The position numbers and the translations under genes are program-made. Under the pieces are notes generated by a model that was not told where the DNA came from, did not search any database, and saw only the letters and a program-made list of their open reading frames with translations. A stretch of 64,000 nucleotides of DNA. It comes from Actinia tenebrosa. Taxonomy: Eukaryota > Cnidaria > Anthozoa > Actiniaria > Actiniidae. The stretch is taken from the NCBI RefSeq assembly GCF_009602425.1, contig NW_022258914.1, positions 172,773 to 236,772 on the forward strand, written 5' to 3'. Positions 25,801 to 36,600 of this stretch are shown here, piece by piece (positions within the stretch are counted from its first letter, which is position 1; each line of letters starts with the position of its first letter).

Positions 25801-26554
25801 CATCCTTTTCCATCAATCACTCCATTCATCCATCAATTCGTCCATCCATCCATTTATTCAAGATTATTGCCTTATTTTTCTTTTCTTCCTTATTCCTCCT
25901 ACCTTCTTTCCTTCTTTTTTTTTTTACACTATCTAGTTATTCAATAAAATAATGGGTACCATTCTACACTGGCTTGATGTCATGTTTAAAATCCATAACA
26001 ATTTTGATTTCCTCCCGACAGGATATCAGACAGCTTACTCCAAGTTAATATATGCTGGTAAAAATGAGAATGATCCGTTTGGAGGAGGCATTCCCAATGC
26101 TAAACTGTATCTAGTCCAGTCACTGGTGACTCTTTCACAGGCAAACCCAGGAAAGGTAACATTTGGTATAATCACCACAATTTCCTGGAAATCACTAGTA
26201 AAACTTAATTTGGATTTTCTACTTATTTGCAACATTCTCTTACTAGATTTTCCTCGTATGGCTACCTTTTTTCAAACTTCAGTGAGATTTGTAGTCAAAC
26301 AGTTAACAACACATTCACCTTGCTTTACAACAAACCATCCTGGGATATTTCCATTACATGTCCACTACAAATCCAACTTAAATTTGAAAAATGCAGAGCT
26401 GTAGGAATTCTACTGTAAAGCTTTGAAAATTAATCTTAAACTCATGGCTTGTCAATTTTCGTAGGTAATGCCAATTATAACTGAAAAACTGCATCAGGAT
26501 GCCGTTACATTCTTACAGAAATACCTACAAGAAGCAGGTTTAGGTTTGAGCTGA
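11832..26554 (+). CDS. CSE1L: Exportin-2 (CSE1L/CAS), importin-alpha re-exporter
   Basis: Thirty-two exons join in phase to 966 aa (human 971). They start at 11832, 12541, 12941, 13435, 13607, 13943, 14119, 14869, 15647, 16176, 16607, 17286, 17752, 18156, 18743, 19042, 19819, 20197, 20784, 21084, 21424, 22295, 22857, 23297, 23602, 24117, 24347, 24515, 24959, 25413, 26022 and 26465 (TGA 26552-26554). CSE1L is a HEAT-repeat beta-karyopherin that binds RanGTP and returns importin-alpha to the cytoplasm. Matches run the whole length: KFLESVEGTPNFAIMLL in the N-terminal importin-beta region, SGDFHIINGVL, SLNFQDLPEHFEDNME, DTRRRAACDLVRGL, LKADSIKYVITFRS, KPHFNHYLFESIC, VFQKLIASK, VDGIQPK and DEHFIEIEDTPGYQTAYSKL. 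No stop or phase clash was found, so the gene looks intact. Introns hold SINEs, MITEs and microsatellites. Confidence 0.97.
13717..13743. repeat. Poly-G tract of about 27 G
   Basis: An uninterrupted G run in CSE1L intron 5, 45 bp after the exon 5 donor. Length may be imprecise because such runs are hard to sequence. Confidence 0.85.
14413..14675. mobile_element. MITE with GGACCAGTCATTATTTAAGT-like ends (copy 1)
   Basis: The left end (GGACCATTCATTATTTAAGT) is the inverse of the right end (ACATAAATGATGACTGGTCC). The interior has G-rich and C-rich tracts. A second, truncated copy in the other orientation lies at about 50023-50166. Located in CSE1L intron 7. Confidence 0.7.
16815..16895. repeat. 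(ATT)n microsatellite
   Basis: ATT/TTA trinucleotide run in CSE1L intron 11. A shorter one follows at about 17180-17217. Confidence 0.85.
17567..17714. mobile_element. Foldback MITE, CAATAGACC ends
   Basis: CAATAGACCTCTCCTGAATT at the left is inverted at the right (AATTCGGGATAGGTCTATTG). The arms also share TTGACTGACCAC and GTGGTCAGTCAA. It lies in CSE1L intron 12. A related half-arm (GGGTGACCACAAAACAATGG) is at about 36090-36115. Confidence 0.78.
18375..18495 (-). mobile_element. tRNA-derived SINE family A copy
   Basis: Reverse-complement family body: GTAGAGTGACTGC, a GGTTTGAGCC B-box-like string and GGTTCTCTGGTTTTTCCTCC. Next to an opposite copy at 18540-18690. Confidence 0.55.
18540..18690 (+). 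mobile_element. tRNA-derived SINE family A copy (body only)
   Basis: GTAGAGATCCTAGTTGGTTC, then CTCTCCTGTGCTTCAAGAG, CCAGTTTTCCTCCCTCCG and AAATTTCAATTCGATC. With the opposite copy just upstream this makes an inverted SINE pair in CSE1L intron 14. Confidence 0.6.
20440..20735. repeat. Degenerate (ATCC)n microsatellite
   Basis: CATC/CATT tetranucleotide array in CSE1L intron 18. It leaves long frames of His, Pro, Ser and Ile open, which are artefacts of the repeat. Confidence 0.9.
22650..22742 (-). repeat. Repeat tail (copy 2)
   Basis: CGAAGGACTAGCGTCTGAAA, then TCATTACTGTTTCATTAGAA and CTCACACTAGTTTTTAGC, mirror 8868-9005. Probably a retroelement 3' tail in CSE1L intron 22. Confidence 0.6.
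23755..23975 (+). mobile_element. tRNA-derived SINE family A copy
   Basis: A worn tRNA-like head (GTGGAGTAGCAGTAGTGCGC, then a B-box-like GATAACCAAACTCTG) is followed by the family body: CTCTCCCTTGATTC, CAGGTTTTTTCCCTCTGC, AAATTCCAATTTGATCTG and a tail AGAGGCTGTTTCAGGG. Confidence 0.68.
24236..24291. repeat. (CTCCT)n microsatellite
   Basis: About eleven CTCCT pentanucleotide units in CSE1L intron 26. Confidence 0.9.
24609..24860 (-). repeat. Minisatellite of the 22-bp family (CSE1L intron 28)
   Basis: Diverged units such as CCTATTAACAACCTACGGAT and CCTACTAACAACCTGCTGAC. This is the reverse complement of the motif arrayed at 42180-43110 in the paracaspase gene. Confidence 0.7.
25620..25862. 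repeat. Degenerate (CATC)n microsatellite
   Basis: CATCCATCCATC-type array in CSE1L intron 30. The open frames in it are repeat artefacts. Confidence 0.9.
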
Positions 26555-26828
26555 TGCAGCTACCTTGAAAATGCTACTTAAAAACTTTGACCTCAAGAAG
26601 GAAGGAAGTAGGGAAGTAAGATGAGGAAAAGACTCTGGGAATCCTGACTAGACCAGAATATTTGTGTGTTGGGACAAAAGGTTTAACTGTAACCTGAAAT
26701 GGGAGAAGTTTGATATAAAGTTTGCAGAACTAAGAAAAAGCAATAGAAATATTAGTAAAATGTTTATGTACTGAAACACTTAACTTTATAGGTTAAGATA
26801 ACTGAGATAACACAACACTTCATGTAAT

Positions 26829-26968
26829 ATTTCAAAGCCTCCAATATCGGACTGGACAAGATTTCAAGTCCAAGCAATAATTAGTTACAGTCCAAGGCAA
26901 AGCCAAGGACTGGAACTAATTGCGCGGACTTGAAATCTCGTCCAGTCCGATATTGGAGGCTTTGAAAT
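26829..26968. mobile_element. Foldback MITE downstream of CSE1L
   Basis: ATTTCAAAGCCTCCAATATC at the left is inverted exactly at the right (GATATTGGAGGCTTTGAAAT). The arms are about 45 bp and may form the end of the CSE1L 3' UTR as a hairpin. Confidence 0.85.
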
Positions 26969-27614
26969 GACTTCTCATGCTCATTAATTATTTGACTTGG
27001 AGTAGCTGGAACAAAATTAATTCAGTCCTAGTTCATTGCAGTTACTACAGAATCTTTTCTTAGTTTCCAGTAGCATCATGTGGTCCAAATACATCAATGG
27101 GATTGGCTCCTTTCCTCATAAATAATGAGTAAGAGAAAGATATTTCATAATTATTAGTGTGTATTTTACTGGTAAATGTAACACTCTGTAACAAAGGTTC
27201 TGCTTGTATTGCCACAGTACTTAGCATTCATCATGTCAAATTTTGTAATATCTATGATTATTCGTACAACCAAGATTGCTTATTGTCTTTGATAGGACAG
27301 AACAAATAAAATAGTATTTAACTTACTGCAGTGAACCTCAAAATCCTCTATCTGCCATTTGAAGGGGAAGCCTTCACCTTACAGCACACACTTTTCTCAA
27401 ACTGGCCTTGACCACTCAAGGTCCATGTTGTTGCCACAAGAAAATTACTGATCTATGCCACTTAACATGGTGATGAAAGATTTTCCAAACATGCCTCCTT
27501 CAATTTGTACTTTTTGTAATGTAAAAACATCATATCATTGATCCACTTTTTCTACAAAGCTTTTGCTGTTGTATCACAGCGTGGGACAATCACAACAGAG
27601 CTAGGCTCCAAAGC

Positions 27615-27815
27615 CCAAAGATCGAATTAGAATTTAGAAGTTGATTTTTGAGTAGGGAGGAAAACAGGAGAACCCGGAGAAAAACCCTCGAAGCACAGGA
27701 GAGAAACAACAAACAACTCTACTCACATACGACATCGAGATCGGCAGGACTCGAACTCGGGCCGCATTGGTAAGAGGCGGCACATTATCAGCGCACGTCA
27801 CCGGTACTTCCCTTT
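27615..27815 (-). mobile_element. tRNA-derived SINE family A copy (best preserved)
   Basis: In reverse complement: an A-box-like region near GTGACGTGCGCTGATAATG, B-box-like GAGTTCGAGTCCTGC, then GAGTAGAGTTGTTTG, CTCTCCTGTGCTTCGAGGG, TTTTCCTCCC and AAATTCTAATTCGATC. Confidence 0.72.
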
Positions 27816-28384
27816 TGACTCAAACATATCATTACATGAACTTTTTATAGCAAATCAATGCATGCAAATGGTCAATATCACTGATCCAACTTTTGATACA
27901 AGTTGTAAATGATCAAACTCAAACACATCATAACATGAACTCTTTATTGCCTTACACTAGGGATTCACCTTAGAAATAATATTACCTTAGTATTCACAAA
28001 CTATTTTACAAAAATAATACATTTAAATCCCTAGGAATAATCTTAATCTTATATTTTGCAGTTGCAAGACCTTTGGTAAGTGTTTATAAACATTTCTTTT
28101 CGTATGCTTAAAGTATAAATGTCAAATGACAAGAGCAGTCTTACGAATCATTTCACTGCCAAATTTCATTTGTTGCAGAGTGGGAAAAGATTTACGGCAT
28201 GTATTTTTTGAAAATTATTACTTTTTTCACAGAACTTGGAAAAGAAATTAGATCTTTCCTGAATTTGCTTCAGTAAAAATGTATCAACCTTCTATGTCGA
28301 GGTTGGACCTGATAAAAAAATGCAAATGTATGAAAACATGAAGTCCAACCTTGGTACGACTGTTTATTGGTCACTTGAGCAAAC

Positions 28385-28659
28385 AGGCCTTTTGCAACAG
28401 TCACGTACTGATATATGACTTTACTAATGAATCAATTCAGCTCAAGGTACCTTGGGGAAGGCTCTGCTGGATGGCAAACAAACTTTAAATTGTTTCGTAT
28501 CTTGAAATTGAAGGTATCTCATAAGGGGAAAAAAAGTATTTTTGAAAAGGTTTTGGATGCGACATTAGTAATTCAGCAAAAAATCTTTAAATAAAGGAAG
28601 TCCAATTTTTTTGCCATCCAGTAACAATCACGTGTCAATCTATTGCAAAAGGGCTATTG
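28385..28659. mobile_element. TIR element, GGCCCTTTTGCAA-type ends (copy 1)
   Basis: The left end CAGGCCTTTTGCAACAGTCACG is inverted at the right end (ACGTGTCAATC, then TATTGCAAAAGGGCTATTG). About 275 bp, no coding frame. Same family as 28803-29082. Confidence 0.65.
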
Positions 28660-28802
28660 GGAAAGGTATATGAGTGTTTGCACGCAATCTCTCATTGGAG
28701 TGATTTTAATTCGCCTGCGAAAGAATAGTCAACATCATACATATTAGTAGTAGACACTAATTTCATTGTTTTCTTTTGTGTTTTCTTTGACTGCTAGTCA
28801 CT

Positions 28803-29082
28803 AATAGGCCCTTTGCAGCTAAACAATCATGTGCTGATTAATTCACTGAGAGCAAATGAATGAACATCTTGATTCCCATGGGTGAAATTTACTAGACTGC
28901 AAACAAACTTTCTACAACCGCTTTCGAGAGATCGTAATAAAACTGCATTTCGTAACACACTGGATACACATGTTTTCATTCAGTTCTTTACAAGTAGCTA
29001 AAAAGAATCACCAATTTAATATAAAAACAAAAATTTTGCAGTCCAGTACAGACACGTGACCGTTAGCTGCAAAGGGCCTATT
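28803..29082. mobile_element. TIR element, AATAGGCCCTTTGCA ends (copy 2)
   Basis: AATAGGCCCTTTGCAGCTAA at the left matches the inverse of TTAGCTGCAAAGGGCCTATT at the right. About 280 bp with no coding frame. It lies 145 bp from its relative at 28385-28659. Confidence 0.78.
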
Positions 29083-30081
29083 GTACAGCTTTGTTTCACG
29101 TGCCAAATAAATACACGTGCCAAGTAATACATTCAAATTTACAGAAACTAGCATAGCATTCAGACGATTGAGTAGAGTTGATCCGATAGATCAATGATAA
29201 TATTTTTTATAAAAAAGAAAAAGCAGTAGCATAAATTCAAAGCCAGAAAGTGGGAGGCGGCTTATTCTTGAAGCCCTGCACACATTTCCAAGCTGAAATT
29301 TCCATTTTCAGTAGTGATGAATTTTGGAACAATTTATACTCTTATACTCAATTTGTCAGAATACCACTCCATGCAAATCGTTGCATCATTGCAAAAGCAC
29401 AGGCAATTTTCTCTTCTCCTTTCCCATTAAATGGACCCTCTTATGACAACTATGTATGGCATCTACGTCTTTATGGCACAAATTCTAAATCAAAAGAAAC
29501 TCATCTGCCATCCATTGTGGTTGCCAAACCGTTTTCTAGTCGAATTCTTTTAGCGATTTAACCTTTTCTTGAGTATGAAATTGTACTTGAATTGTACTTT
29601 AAGACTACAGACGTCAAAATCAAATTTTCGTGATCTTCAACGTTGAGAGAGCTATAATTTATGCCTAATCCAATCCAGAAGCTGAGTTAAGATTTAAGGT
29701 ACGTAATCAAAGACTTTGCTACTTGTAGATGGAATAAAATGGAACATAATTACAGGATCCTGGTTTTATTTTCGAATTTGAAATCATCCACATTGAATCA
29801 TAATTTTCCATGGTTTTCTTCGAACGTCGTAAAGCTTTGGATTTGGTGGCCAACGATTAATGAAAATTCACTGAAAGAGTAGACATTCAAAGTAAGTACG
29901 TACGTACGTTCTTTTTTAATGACTCCACGCATAGTTTCTGGAGGTCTTTATCTTGTCTTGTATATGACTAAATCATTACGAAGTTTGTCGAACAAGTTTG
30001 TGTGGTTTGATCGCCGTTCGGTAACATCAGCTGTTTTATGGTGGACATATTATTCTGAGCTCTACCGCCCAGAAATCAATG

Positions 30082-30303
30082 CTACGTCGAACATTCAGAA
30101 AAGAATAAGCAGTTCCCAAGTCCACTGTAGCATATTAGAAAGACTGCAGCGATGAACACGACAGTACAAATGGTACACGGGCGTCTTTCGAGGAAGAAAC
30201 TTGCCAGATATAACGTCATAAACATTGAATAATTATTCAACATAAACGGGTTCATAGGCCTTGGAATAAGCAACAGAGGCAAAAGCCACTGTAGGCAATA
30301 CAT
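30082..30303 (-). CDS. BLCAP: BLCAP-like protein
   Basis: A single coding exon of 73 aa starting [19 protein letters not shown], with [20 protein letters not shown] and YSGLGNC further on. This is nearly collinear with human BLCAP (87 aa), a small protein with two hydrophobic segments (about residues 7-14 plus 26-38, and 46-60). Its molecular function is not settled; in mammals it is linked to growth suppression and A-to-I RNA editing. The frame is open upstream to an ATG at 30474, but family similarity starts exactly at the ATG at 30303, so that start is chosen; an intronless CDS is also usual for BLCAP. Two points are unusual: Arg is encoded at position 15, and the protein ends about 14 residues before the human tail. 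It is divergent with the aldo-keto reductase at 30952. Confidence 0.93.
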   Translation of the reverse strand: MYCLQWLLPLLLIPRPMNPFMLNNYSMFMTLYLASFFLERRPCTICTVVFIAAVFLICYSGLGNCLFFSECST

Positions 30304-30951
30304 CTTAGTTGTTCTTTCTGGCAGCCAAGTGTTTATGATGTGAGAAAATTCTGGTGGAAAGGTTGGAAAAGACTTTTGAATGTGACTGTATTGATTTGGT
30401 CCAAGATGGACGCCATTACTGTTTGACCTTCTGGTATTTTTGGAATATGACGTCTCGTCTATCACGTGGTACAATAAACAACACCACAGGAATCCCAGTA
30501 AAGGGGTGCCAAGAGTGAAATGAAAAATGAAAATCTCCCTTGATTTCAGTATTGGAAAATGGGAATCAATATTCTGGAAGAACGGGCATATAAGAGTAAG
30601 AGCTCTTATATTCTGGAAGTTTTCTTTATGGCGGATGGCCCTAAAATTTCTAGAAGCCTCTGGTCATGAAGAACTGAGAGACATCAATTTTGAGATGTGG
30701 ACAATCTTTAACTCATGGATACTCAAAGCGAAGAAGCTAATCCATGGGAAATGAGGCGTAGCCGCACCAAATAAGTACATTTTCCCGCGCATTTTTGTGG
30801 TTAGTGAACCGGAAATGACGACACAACCAATGCAGCGAAAACAAAAACATCAAGCAACCGAGTCTAGCGTCGAGTCCGGCATCCACAATATTTGATTTAT
30901 CTGTTCATCTGATGATAAGCTTGGCTTAGTTTCCACCATTTTCTTCGCGTG
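30304..30951. promoter_or_regulatory. Divergent spacer, BLCAP and aldo-keto reductase
   Basis: 648 bp between the two start codons should contain both promoters and the BLCAP 5' UTR. No TATA box stands out. A short open frame at 30527-30754 shows no family features. The promoter role is inferred from the head-to-head arrangement. Confidence 0.5.
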
Positions 30952-32366
30952 ATGTCTTGCTCGAGAAAGTTGTTCTTCAAGCGTTTGGTACTTGATGCTT
31001 TACGACCTTCAAGGGTTGTACAACGCCAGAAATTTATAGTCCGCCATGTTCTTGACAAAGCCTTCAGTAGTTCTTCCAGTTCAGGGTATTTGAATCATTA
31101 AGGTTTTGTGCATTCCTCATTTATTTATCGTAATCCTGTTTCTATTTATTTGTAGTACTAAAGAGAAAAAATCGGATGACCACAACCATGTCCGCCTAAA
31201 CATTTCTTCAACTTTGCTTCTAAATGACAATGTCCCAATCCCTCGTTTTGGTTTAGGTGTGTACGACATTGACCCAAAACAAACCAAACAAGCTGTTCTT
31301 TGGGCTTTAGAAAGCGGCTATAGACAGATCGATACAGCCGCTAGATATAATAACGAAAAGTGTGTGGGACAAGCCATCAAAGAAAGTAAACTAAACAGAG
31401 AAGAATTATTTGTGGTGACCAAGGTTTACCATGTTGATCATGGATATGACGAGACTTTGAGGGCTTTTGACAAGAGTCTGAATTTTCTTGGCCTTGATTT
31501 CGTAGATTTGTATCTCATTCATTTCCCCGTTCCTGGTAGTGTGGTTCAAACATGGAAAGCTATGATCAAATTAAAAGAAATTGGACTCATCCGGTAAGCT
31601 CATCTTTCTTTTCTTCTTCCTTCTTTAATATATTTGATGCCATACTTCATAAATTATACTTGTCGAACATAATATATTCACAGCGGTATACATGTCAAAT
31701 AATTAACGGAATCTCCCCTTATGTGTTGTTCCAGAAAATATTCATACCCCCACTACGGAGGAACTTCCAATTTTTTTCCATACAAATCTTGTAATTTTGT
31801 TTTTTCTGACCCCCCTCCCATCCAGAATTTCCAATTCCCTCTTTGGGTGGGGTATGGATATTTTCTGGAACTACAAAGTACATGATTCATTTATGTATAA
31901 TCAATTACATATTACATATCTTTCCAATTTCCACAGATCAATTGGTGTATCAAACTTTAACATCCATCACCTTGAAGCACTCAGTCAGGAAAGTTCTGTC
32001 ATCCCATCTGTCAATCAAATTGAAGTACACCCTTACCTTCAGGAGAGACGGTTAGTGGACTACTGCAAGGAAAAAGGAATAGCAGTACAAGTATACTCAC
32101 CTCTGACGAGAGGTAAAAAGCTAAATGATCCTGTTCTAAAAGGGATAGCAAAGGAATGCAATAGAAGTCCAGCTCAAGTACTGCTAAGATGGTGCATCCA
32201 GAAGGGTTTTATTTGCATCCCTAAGTCATTTCATTATGATCGCATCAAGGAAAATATAGAGATTTTTGAGTTTAAGATTGAACAGCCACACATGAATATG
32301 TTGGATGGATTAGATGAAGGGTTTAGAACTGGAAGAGATAAGATCTTGTCACCATGGGATGGATAG
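30952..32366 (+). CDS. Aldo-keto reductase with mitochondrial-type leader
   Basis: Three exons (30952-31085, 31156-31593, 31937-32366) join in phase to 333 aa. AKRs reduce aldehydes and ketones with NADPH in a (beta/alpha)8 barrel. The catalytic tetrad is all present: Asp104 and Tyr109 in YRQIDTAARY, Lys134 in VVTKV and His167 in LYLIHFP. GVSNFN, NQIEVHPYLQ and the cofactor-binding IPKS are also seen. The first about 44 residues (MSCSRKLFFKRLVLDALRPS, then Arg- and Ser-rich) are basic, without acidic residues apart from two Asp, and resemble a mitochondrial presequence; most AKRs lack one. A start at 31106 would read intron sequence into exon 2, so the spliced leader is preferred because its donor (GG|GTATTT) gives the right phase. 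Substrate is unknown. Confidence 0.92.
31728..31871. mobile_element. MITE in AKR intron 2
   Basis: GTTCCAGAAAATATTCATAC at the left and GTATGGATATTTTCTGGAAC at the right are inverted repeats around a C-rich and G-rich centre. About 144 bp, no coding capacity. Confidence 0.8.
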
Positions 32367-32424
32367 AAGTGAAACAAAATTTTCATATTTACTGTTCTGT
32401 TATGTCATCAGTTTCTTACCTCTA

Positions 32425-32707
32425 CGGCTGAGTTCATAATGTATGGCAGAGGGGGGGGGGCAGGTGAAATCTTTAAATGACAAAAAAATTCTTAAGACCC
32501 CCCCCCCCCTTGAAGTCTCCAAAAAAAATTTTTTTAAATCATTTTTATTTAATAGCTATCCCCCCAGGCAATCTCTCGTAGCTTCTTCTAAAATTTTTGC
32601 ATCTCCACAATTCTCAGAAAAAATTTTTCAAGCCCCCATTTTACTGGTAAAAAACCTAAATATTACCTGCCCCCCCCCCCCCCCCGTCATACATTATGAA
32701 CGCAGCC
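32425..32707. mobile_element. MITE with G/C homopolymer tracts
   Basis: GTTCATAATGTATG at the left is inverted at the right (CATACATTATGAAC), each followed inwards by a G or C run. About 283 bp, just after the AKR stop, probably within its 3' UTR. Confidence 0.75.
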
Positions 32708-33603
32708 TACCCCTGGGCATGTTGCTATTGCGCGCATGTTTCAAAGTGGATAACGCTATTTATTTCACAGGGATAAATTATTTGTACCAATAATATTTTC
32801 CAAGTTTGACTCAAGGTGCATTCTGGTCTAGCTTGGGTATGAACAACATTATGTAAAGCATTGCCAAGCAATAAATGTTTGTACAAGAACAAACCTTATA
32901 ATGCCAGGATACATATTGCTCAAGCTATATTTGTGGACGTAATGGTGTTAAAATAACAACACTTTTGTATTAATTACTACTTCTTACCCCTCTTGCTATA
33001 GACATGTTACATGGTAATATTATACGTGGGTATGAGAATGGGTTTTGGTGATTGCTCTGATAACAGTTCCATTAATTTTATAAGGGGTAATTAATCATAC
33101 TATGTAAGTCAAGAAAATCACTAGCCATCATCAATACATTTGTATTCCTAAGTTTTATTAGTTTTTGATAAAAAAAGTTTTTGATATTGATATATTTAAA
33201 AATGGAATAAATTTTGCTTTTGAGAAATTTTACTAATATGTGTGTTGTGTGCATTGTCCAACATAAGCTGGAAGTATATAATCAGCATCATTGCAAATGT
33301 TATGCCATTACTCTCACACATGGCATCTTCTAGCATGCTTGAGGCATTTTTCCTGGATGCAACAGTTCATTTATGAAATTTCTATATCCTCATAAAGATA
33401 ACATAAGACACTGATGAATCATTCTATAAAGTAAGCTTGCATATTGTGTATAGATGCTAGTACAGTACATCAATGAGTTGCAGAATTAAGGAAAATCTTG
33501 AATAACAATTCGTATAGCTTATAATTCAAACTTCATCATCTGTGAGGTCACTTTGATTTTGAGCGATGAATATGATTGAAAATAGCTACATATTGATAGT
33601 TAC
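32708..33603. other. Convergent spacer, AKR and PPT1 3' regions
   Basis: The two genes converge here. AATAAA near 32869 is a candidate AKR poly(A) signal; TTTTATT near 33146 (AATAAAA on the minus strand) is one for PPT1. No gene is seen. Confidence 0.55.
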
Positions 33604-36600
33604 TTATTTTAAGAAGGGCAAGATCTTTTCATTAAAGAATTCATCACTAAATCGAAGATGGTCACCAATGGCTGCTAGGAAGTGAAGTTTTCCAGCTTTA
33701 TCCATTTCTTGTAGGCCAAGTCGATCCTTAGAAAAATAATACAAAATAATACATTAGTTATCAAGGTGGCATAGTGGTAGTGCACTCCCCCATTTCCCCC
33801 AGTCTCGCATTTGATTGCTGAACTCCGCATTACACGTAAGTAGAGTTTGTTAGATATCTCCCTTGATTAAATGTTTTTTCCTCCAAATTTCCAGTTTTCC
33901 TGAATTCAAAAACCCAACATGATAAATTCCATTTTGATCTGAGCCCTGACTAATGAGACCATCCCAGAGGTTGTTTCAGGGTTTTATCTGTGAAGCCGTA
34001 CCTTGACTAAGATCAATATAAAGTATATTTGTTTTGTTTATATTTATTAATTATTTATTACATTAATTAAATCAAGAAGTACATCCTCACTGACCTCTTT
34101 ATAAAGTGTGCTTTCTTGTAATGTGTACAGTTCCTTCCCTTGACCTGGCTTGTAAAACCCAAACCACTATAAAAATGAACACATTCCAATTATTACAGTT
34201 CAAAATATTGGCAGTATATATAAAAATTCATACATATAGGAAATAGAAAAAACAGGGTTTTTTTCTGAGCTGTAAAGCAATGTGGAGTTTGGTCTGGATT
34301 TTGTTTGAATGACACTATGCATATATGTTGTGCCAAAGACGTACCAGAACATTTCAATTTCCTGTCTCTGAAAAGTCCTACTGCCTAGAACTTAGACCTA
34401 CCTCTGACTCTTTAGGATCCACCATTGTGTCATTAGCAAACATGACCATCACAAAATTCTTGAGCTTCATCAAGTTTTCTTTGTACTTTTGGTTCACAGT
34501 CTAAAAAAAAATAAATACACTAAAAGTTACATTTGTGTATTATATTCATAGAGTGCATACCATATATCCGTGAACAACTTTGTAATAAATTGCACAAATT
34601 AGTATGTTCAGTAGACCTCAGCAGACCGTAGACCTACAAAACTTTGCACTAATTTGTACAATTTTATTAGTTAAATTTTTCATGGATATATGGTATGCAC
34701 TCTATTGGTTTCCTCAATTTTCGGATAAATCGAAAGGCAAAGATAAGTTGTTTGGAAGAATTCCTTCTCGAGGGGACAATATGAGACAAGAAGGCATTCA
34801 ATGATAGAATCATATTGCACTTTACCATCTCTTGGTTGATGTCAGCAAGAAAAACACTTTTCTGTCTGTACTCTTCTTCATTCAAGGGATCATGCCAGTA
34901 TTCTGCTTGAACAATACTAAATATAAAAGTAATAGTTGTGAAACTTAAACATATATATATCATCAAATAAAATTATCGTTTAAGAAATAAAACGTTTTTT
35001 CCCATGCTCCATTAAGTAATACTGCATACAGGAAGTGACAAAAACATGAAAATGTGAAGAGAAACGCAAGCCGTACTAAGGTGAATAATATTAAATTTTA
35101 AAATTTACTTACTTGTCTTGAATCCAGCTGGAAAGAGAAATAAATAAAAAACTGGATGAAACATTATTTGTTCAGTCACATAATATAGCATTTCAAGTCA
35201 CAAATAATCATAAATATGTAAGGAAATTCAATATTAACCCCTAGGAAATTAACTGAGAATTTTGAATCATAATTTTACAATTACTATTTATGTGGATTGA
35301 TTTTCAGAATGAATCAACAGCATTGCATGCAAGGTGAGCTGTCATACTATTTAGTGGTTTTGCATGCTTTTATTTCCACCTTATTGGTGATCAGGGCTAA
35401 AAATAGTGGACATCGGACAGCTCGATGTAATAAGTCAGTGACTGGTAAAGAGTACTGGCCTAAGAGGCATTTGGCTGGACAAGTGTCAACTTTTTCTGAA
35501 CATTGTCTTTTGTCACTGGCTGTTATTAGAGCCAGGATGTGCACAACCGTTGTATTTATATTTTTATTCGTGGCAAGTTTAATTTTTGATGTCTTGATTG
35601 TTATATACCTTATGTAAGCACCAAGGTTTAGCAGTTTTCTGACATAGTTACAGAGGGTTACACTCTCTCCAGGGCAGTGGGGAAAACCATAAACACCTTG
35701 ATGTTGGCCTCCAAAACTAACCAGGTTCAGCATGGCTGGTTTAGGGCACCTCTGAGCCACTGCTCGCCTATGCCAAATAAGAGTAATGACAATTTATTCC
35801 AGAAATTAAAGAAGAAATGGGGACATTTTGGAATTTGTTTTGAAAATGAAAGCTAGCTCCATATTTAGCTATCAGTAATGAAATAAATGAGCCCCTGTGG
35901 CTCTTCCCCTACCCAACTTGTTCAACTTACAGAAACTGTCCACCTTGGGAAAAGCCAAGAGCATTGTAACCATTTTGCAACTTAGGATCATTTGCAAGCT
36001 TGTCACATACTTGTTTTATCTGCAAAGACGAAGGTGTCATTAATTATATAAAAATAAGGCCACCAATATAATAGTCCCTCCCCAAATTTGGGTGACCACA
36101 AAACAATGGCTCAAATTCCAATGATGTTGGACCTGATGTCTTTGTACAGCAATGATTTCTATTGTGTTCAAAAATAGTTACCTGTTCATTAACATTCATC
36201 AGAAACCCATTTTCTGTATCCTATAAGAAAAAGAGAGTCAATAAAATTTTTGCTGGTGCATTATCACCTTTCGCTTATTGATGGTTTTCACGTCGGCCAT
36301 GTTGGAGGAACCTAACAAAAGAATTGTCAATGAATTCTTTTGTTATATCCTCCAACATGGCCACCGTGTCTTTTGTGATTTAATTCTCTTGGGAATTGTT
36401 GAAAACCATCAATTACCTATTGCAAATCTCCCCATCAAACTTTTTTGAAATAGCTGTATATACTAAATATCGGAGCTTACCTCCAAGATGTTGTTGCCAA
36501 TCATAAGAGATCGTACATATATTCCTGGTATTTTCTTTTCAAGCATGCCCTTGATTGATCCCATACTGAGGGGGTTACAACATGAATCCCCTGTGACAGA

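Larger units (their letters stand above)
26555..30081. other. Spacer between CSE1L and BLCAP
   Basis: CSE1L 3' UTR sequence comes first; AATAAA at 27305-27310 is a candidate poly(A) signal. Then a foldback element (26829-26968), a SINE (27615-27815) and two related TIR elements (28385-28659, 28803-29082). A 103-codon frame at 29250-29561 has no recognisable domain. The BLCAP 3' UTR should lie at the right end. No gene is seen. Confidence 0.6.

Noticed and set aside
29250-29561. 103-codon frame upstream of BLCAP
   Set aside because: No recognisable domain or exon context; length is within what chance allows in this much spacer.
30304-30474. N-terminal extension of BLCAP to an upstream ATG
   Set aside because: Family similarity begins exactly at the MYCLQW start; the extension has no likeness to BLCAP and is probably 5' UTR.
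31106-31155. AKR start at the ATG in intron 1
   Set aside because: It reads a polypyrimidine acceptor tract as MCIPHLFIVILFLFI; the spliced leader exon from 30952 joins in phase and is more likely.
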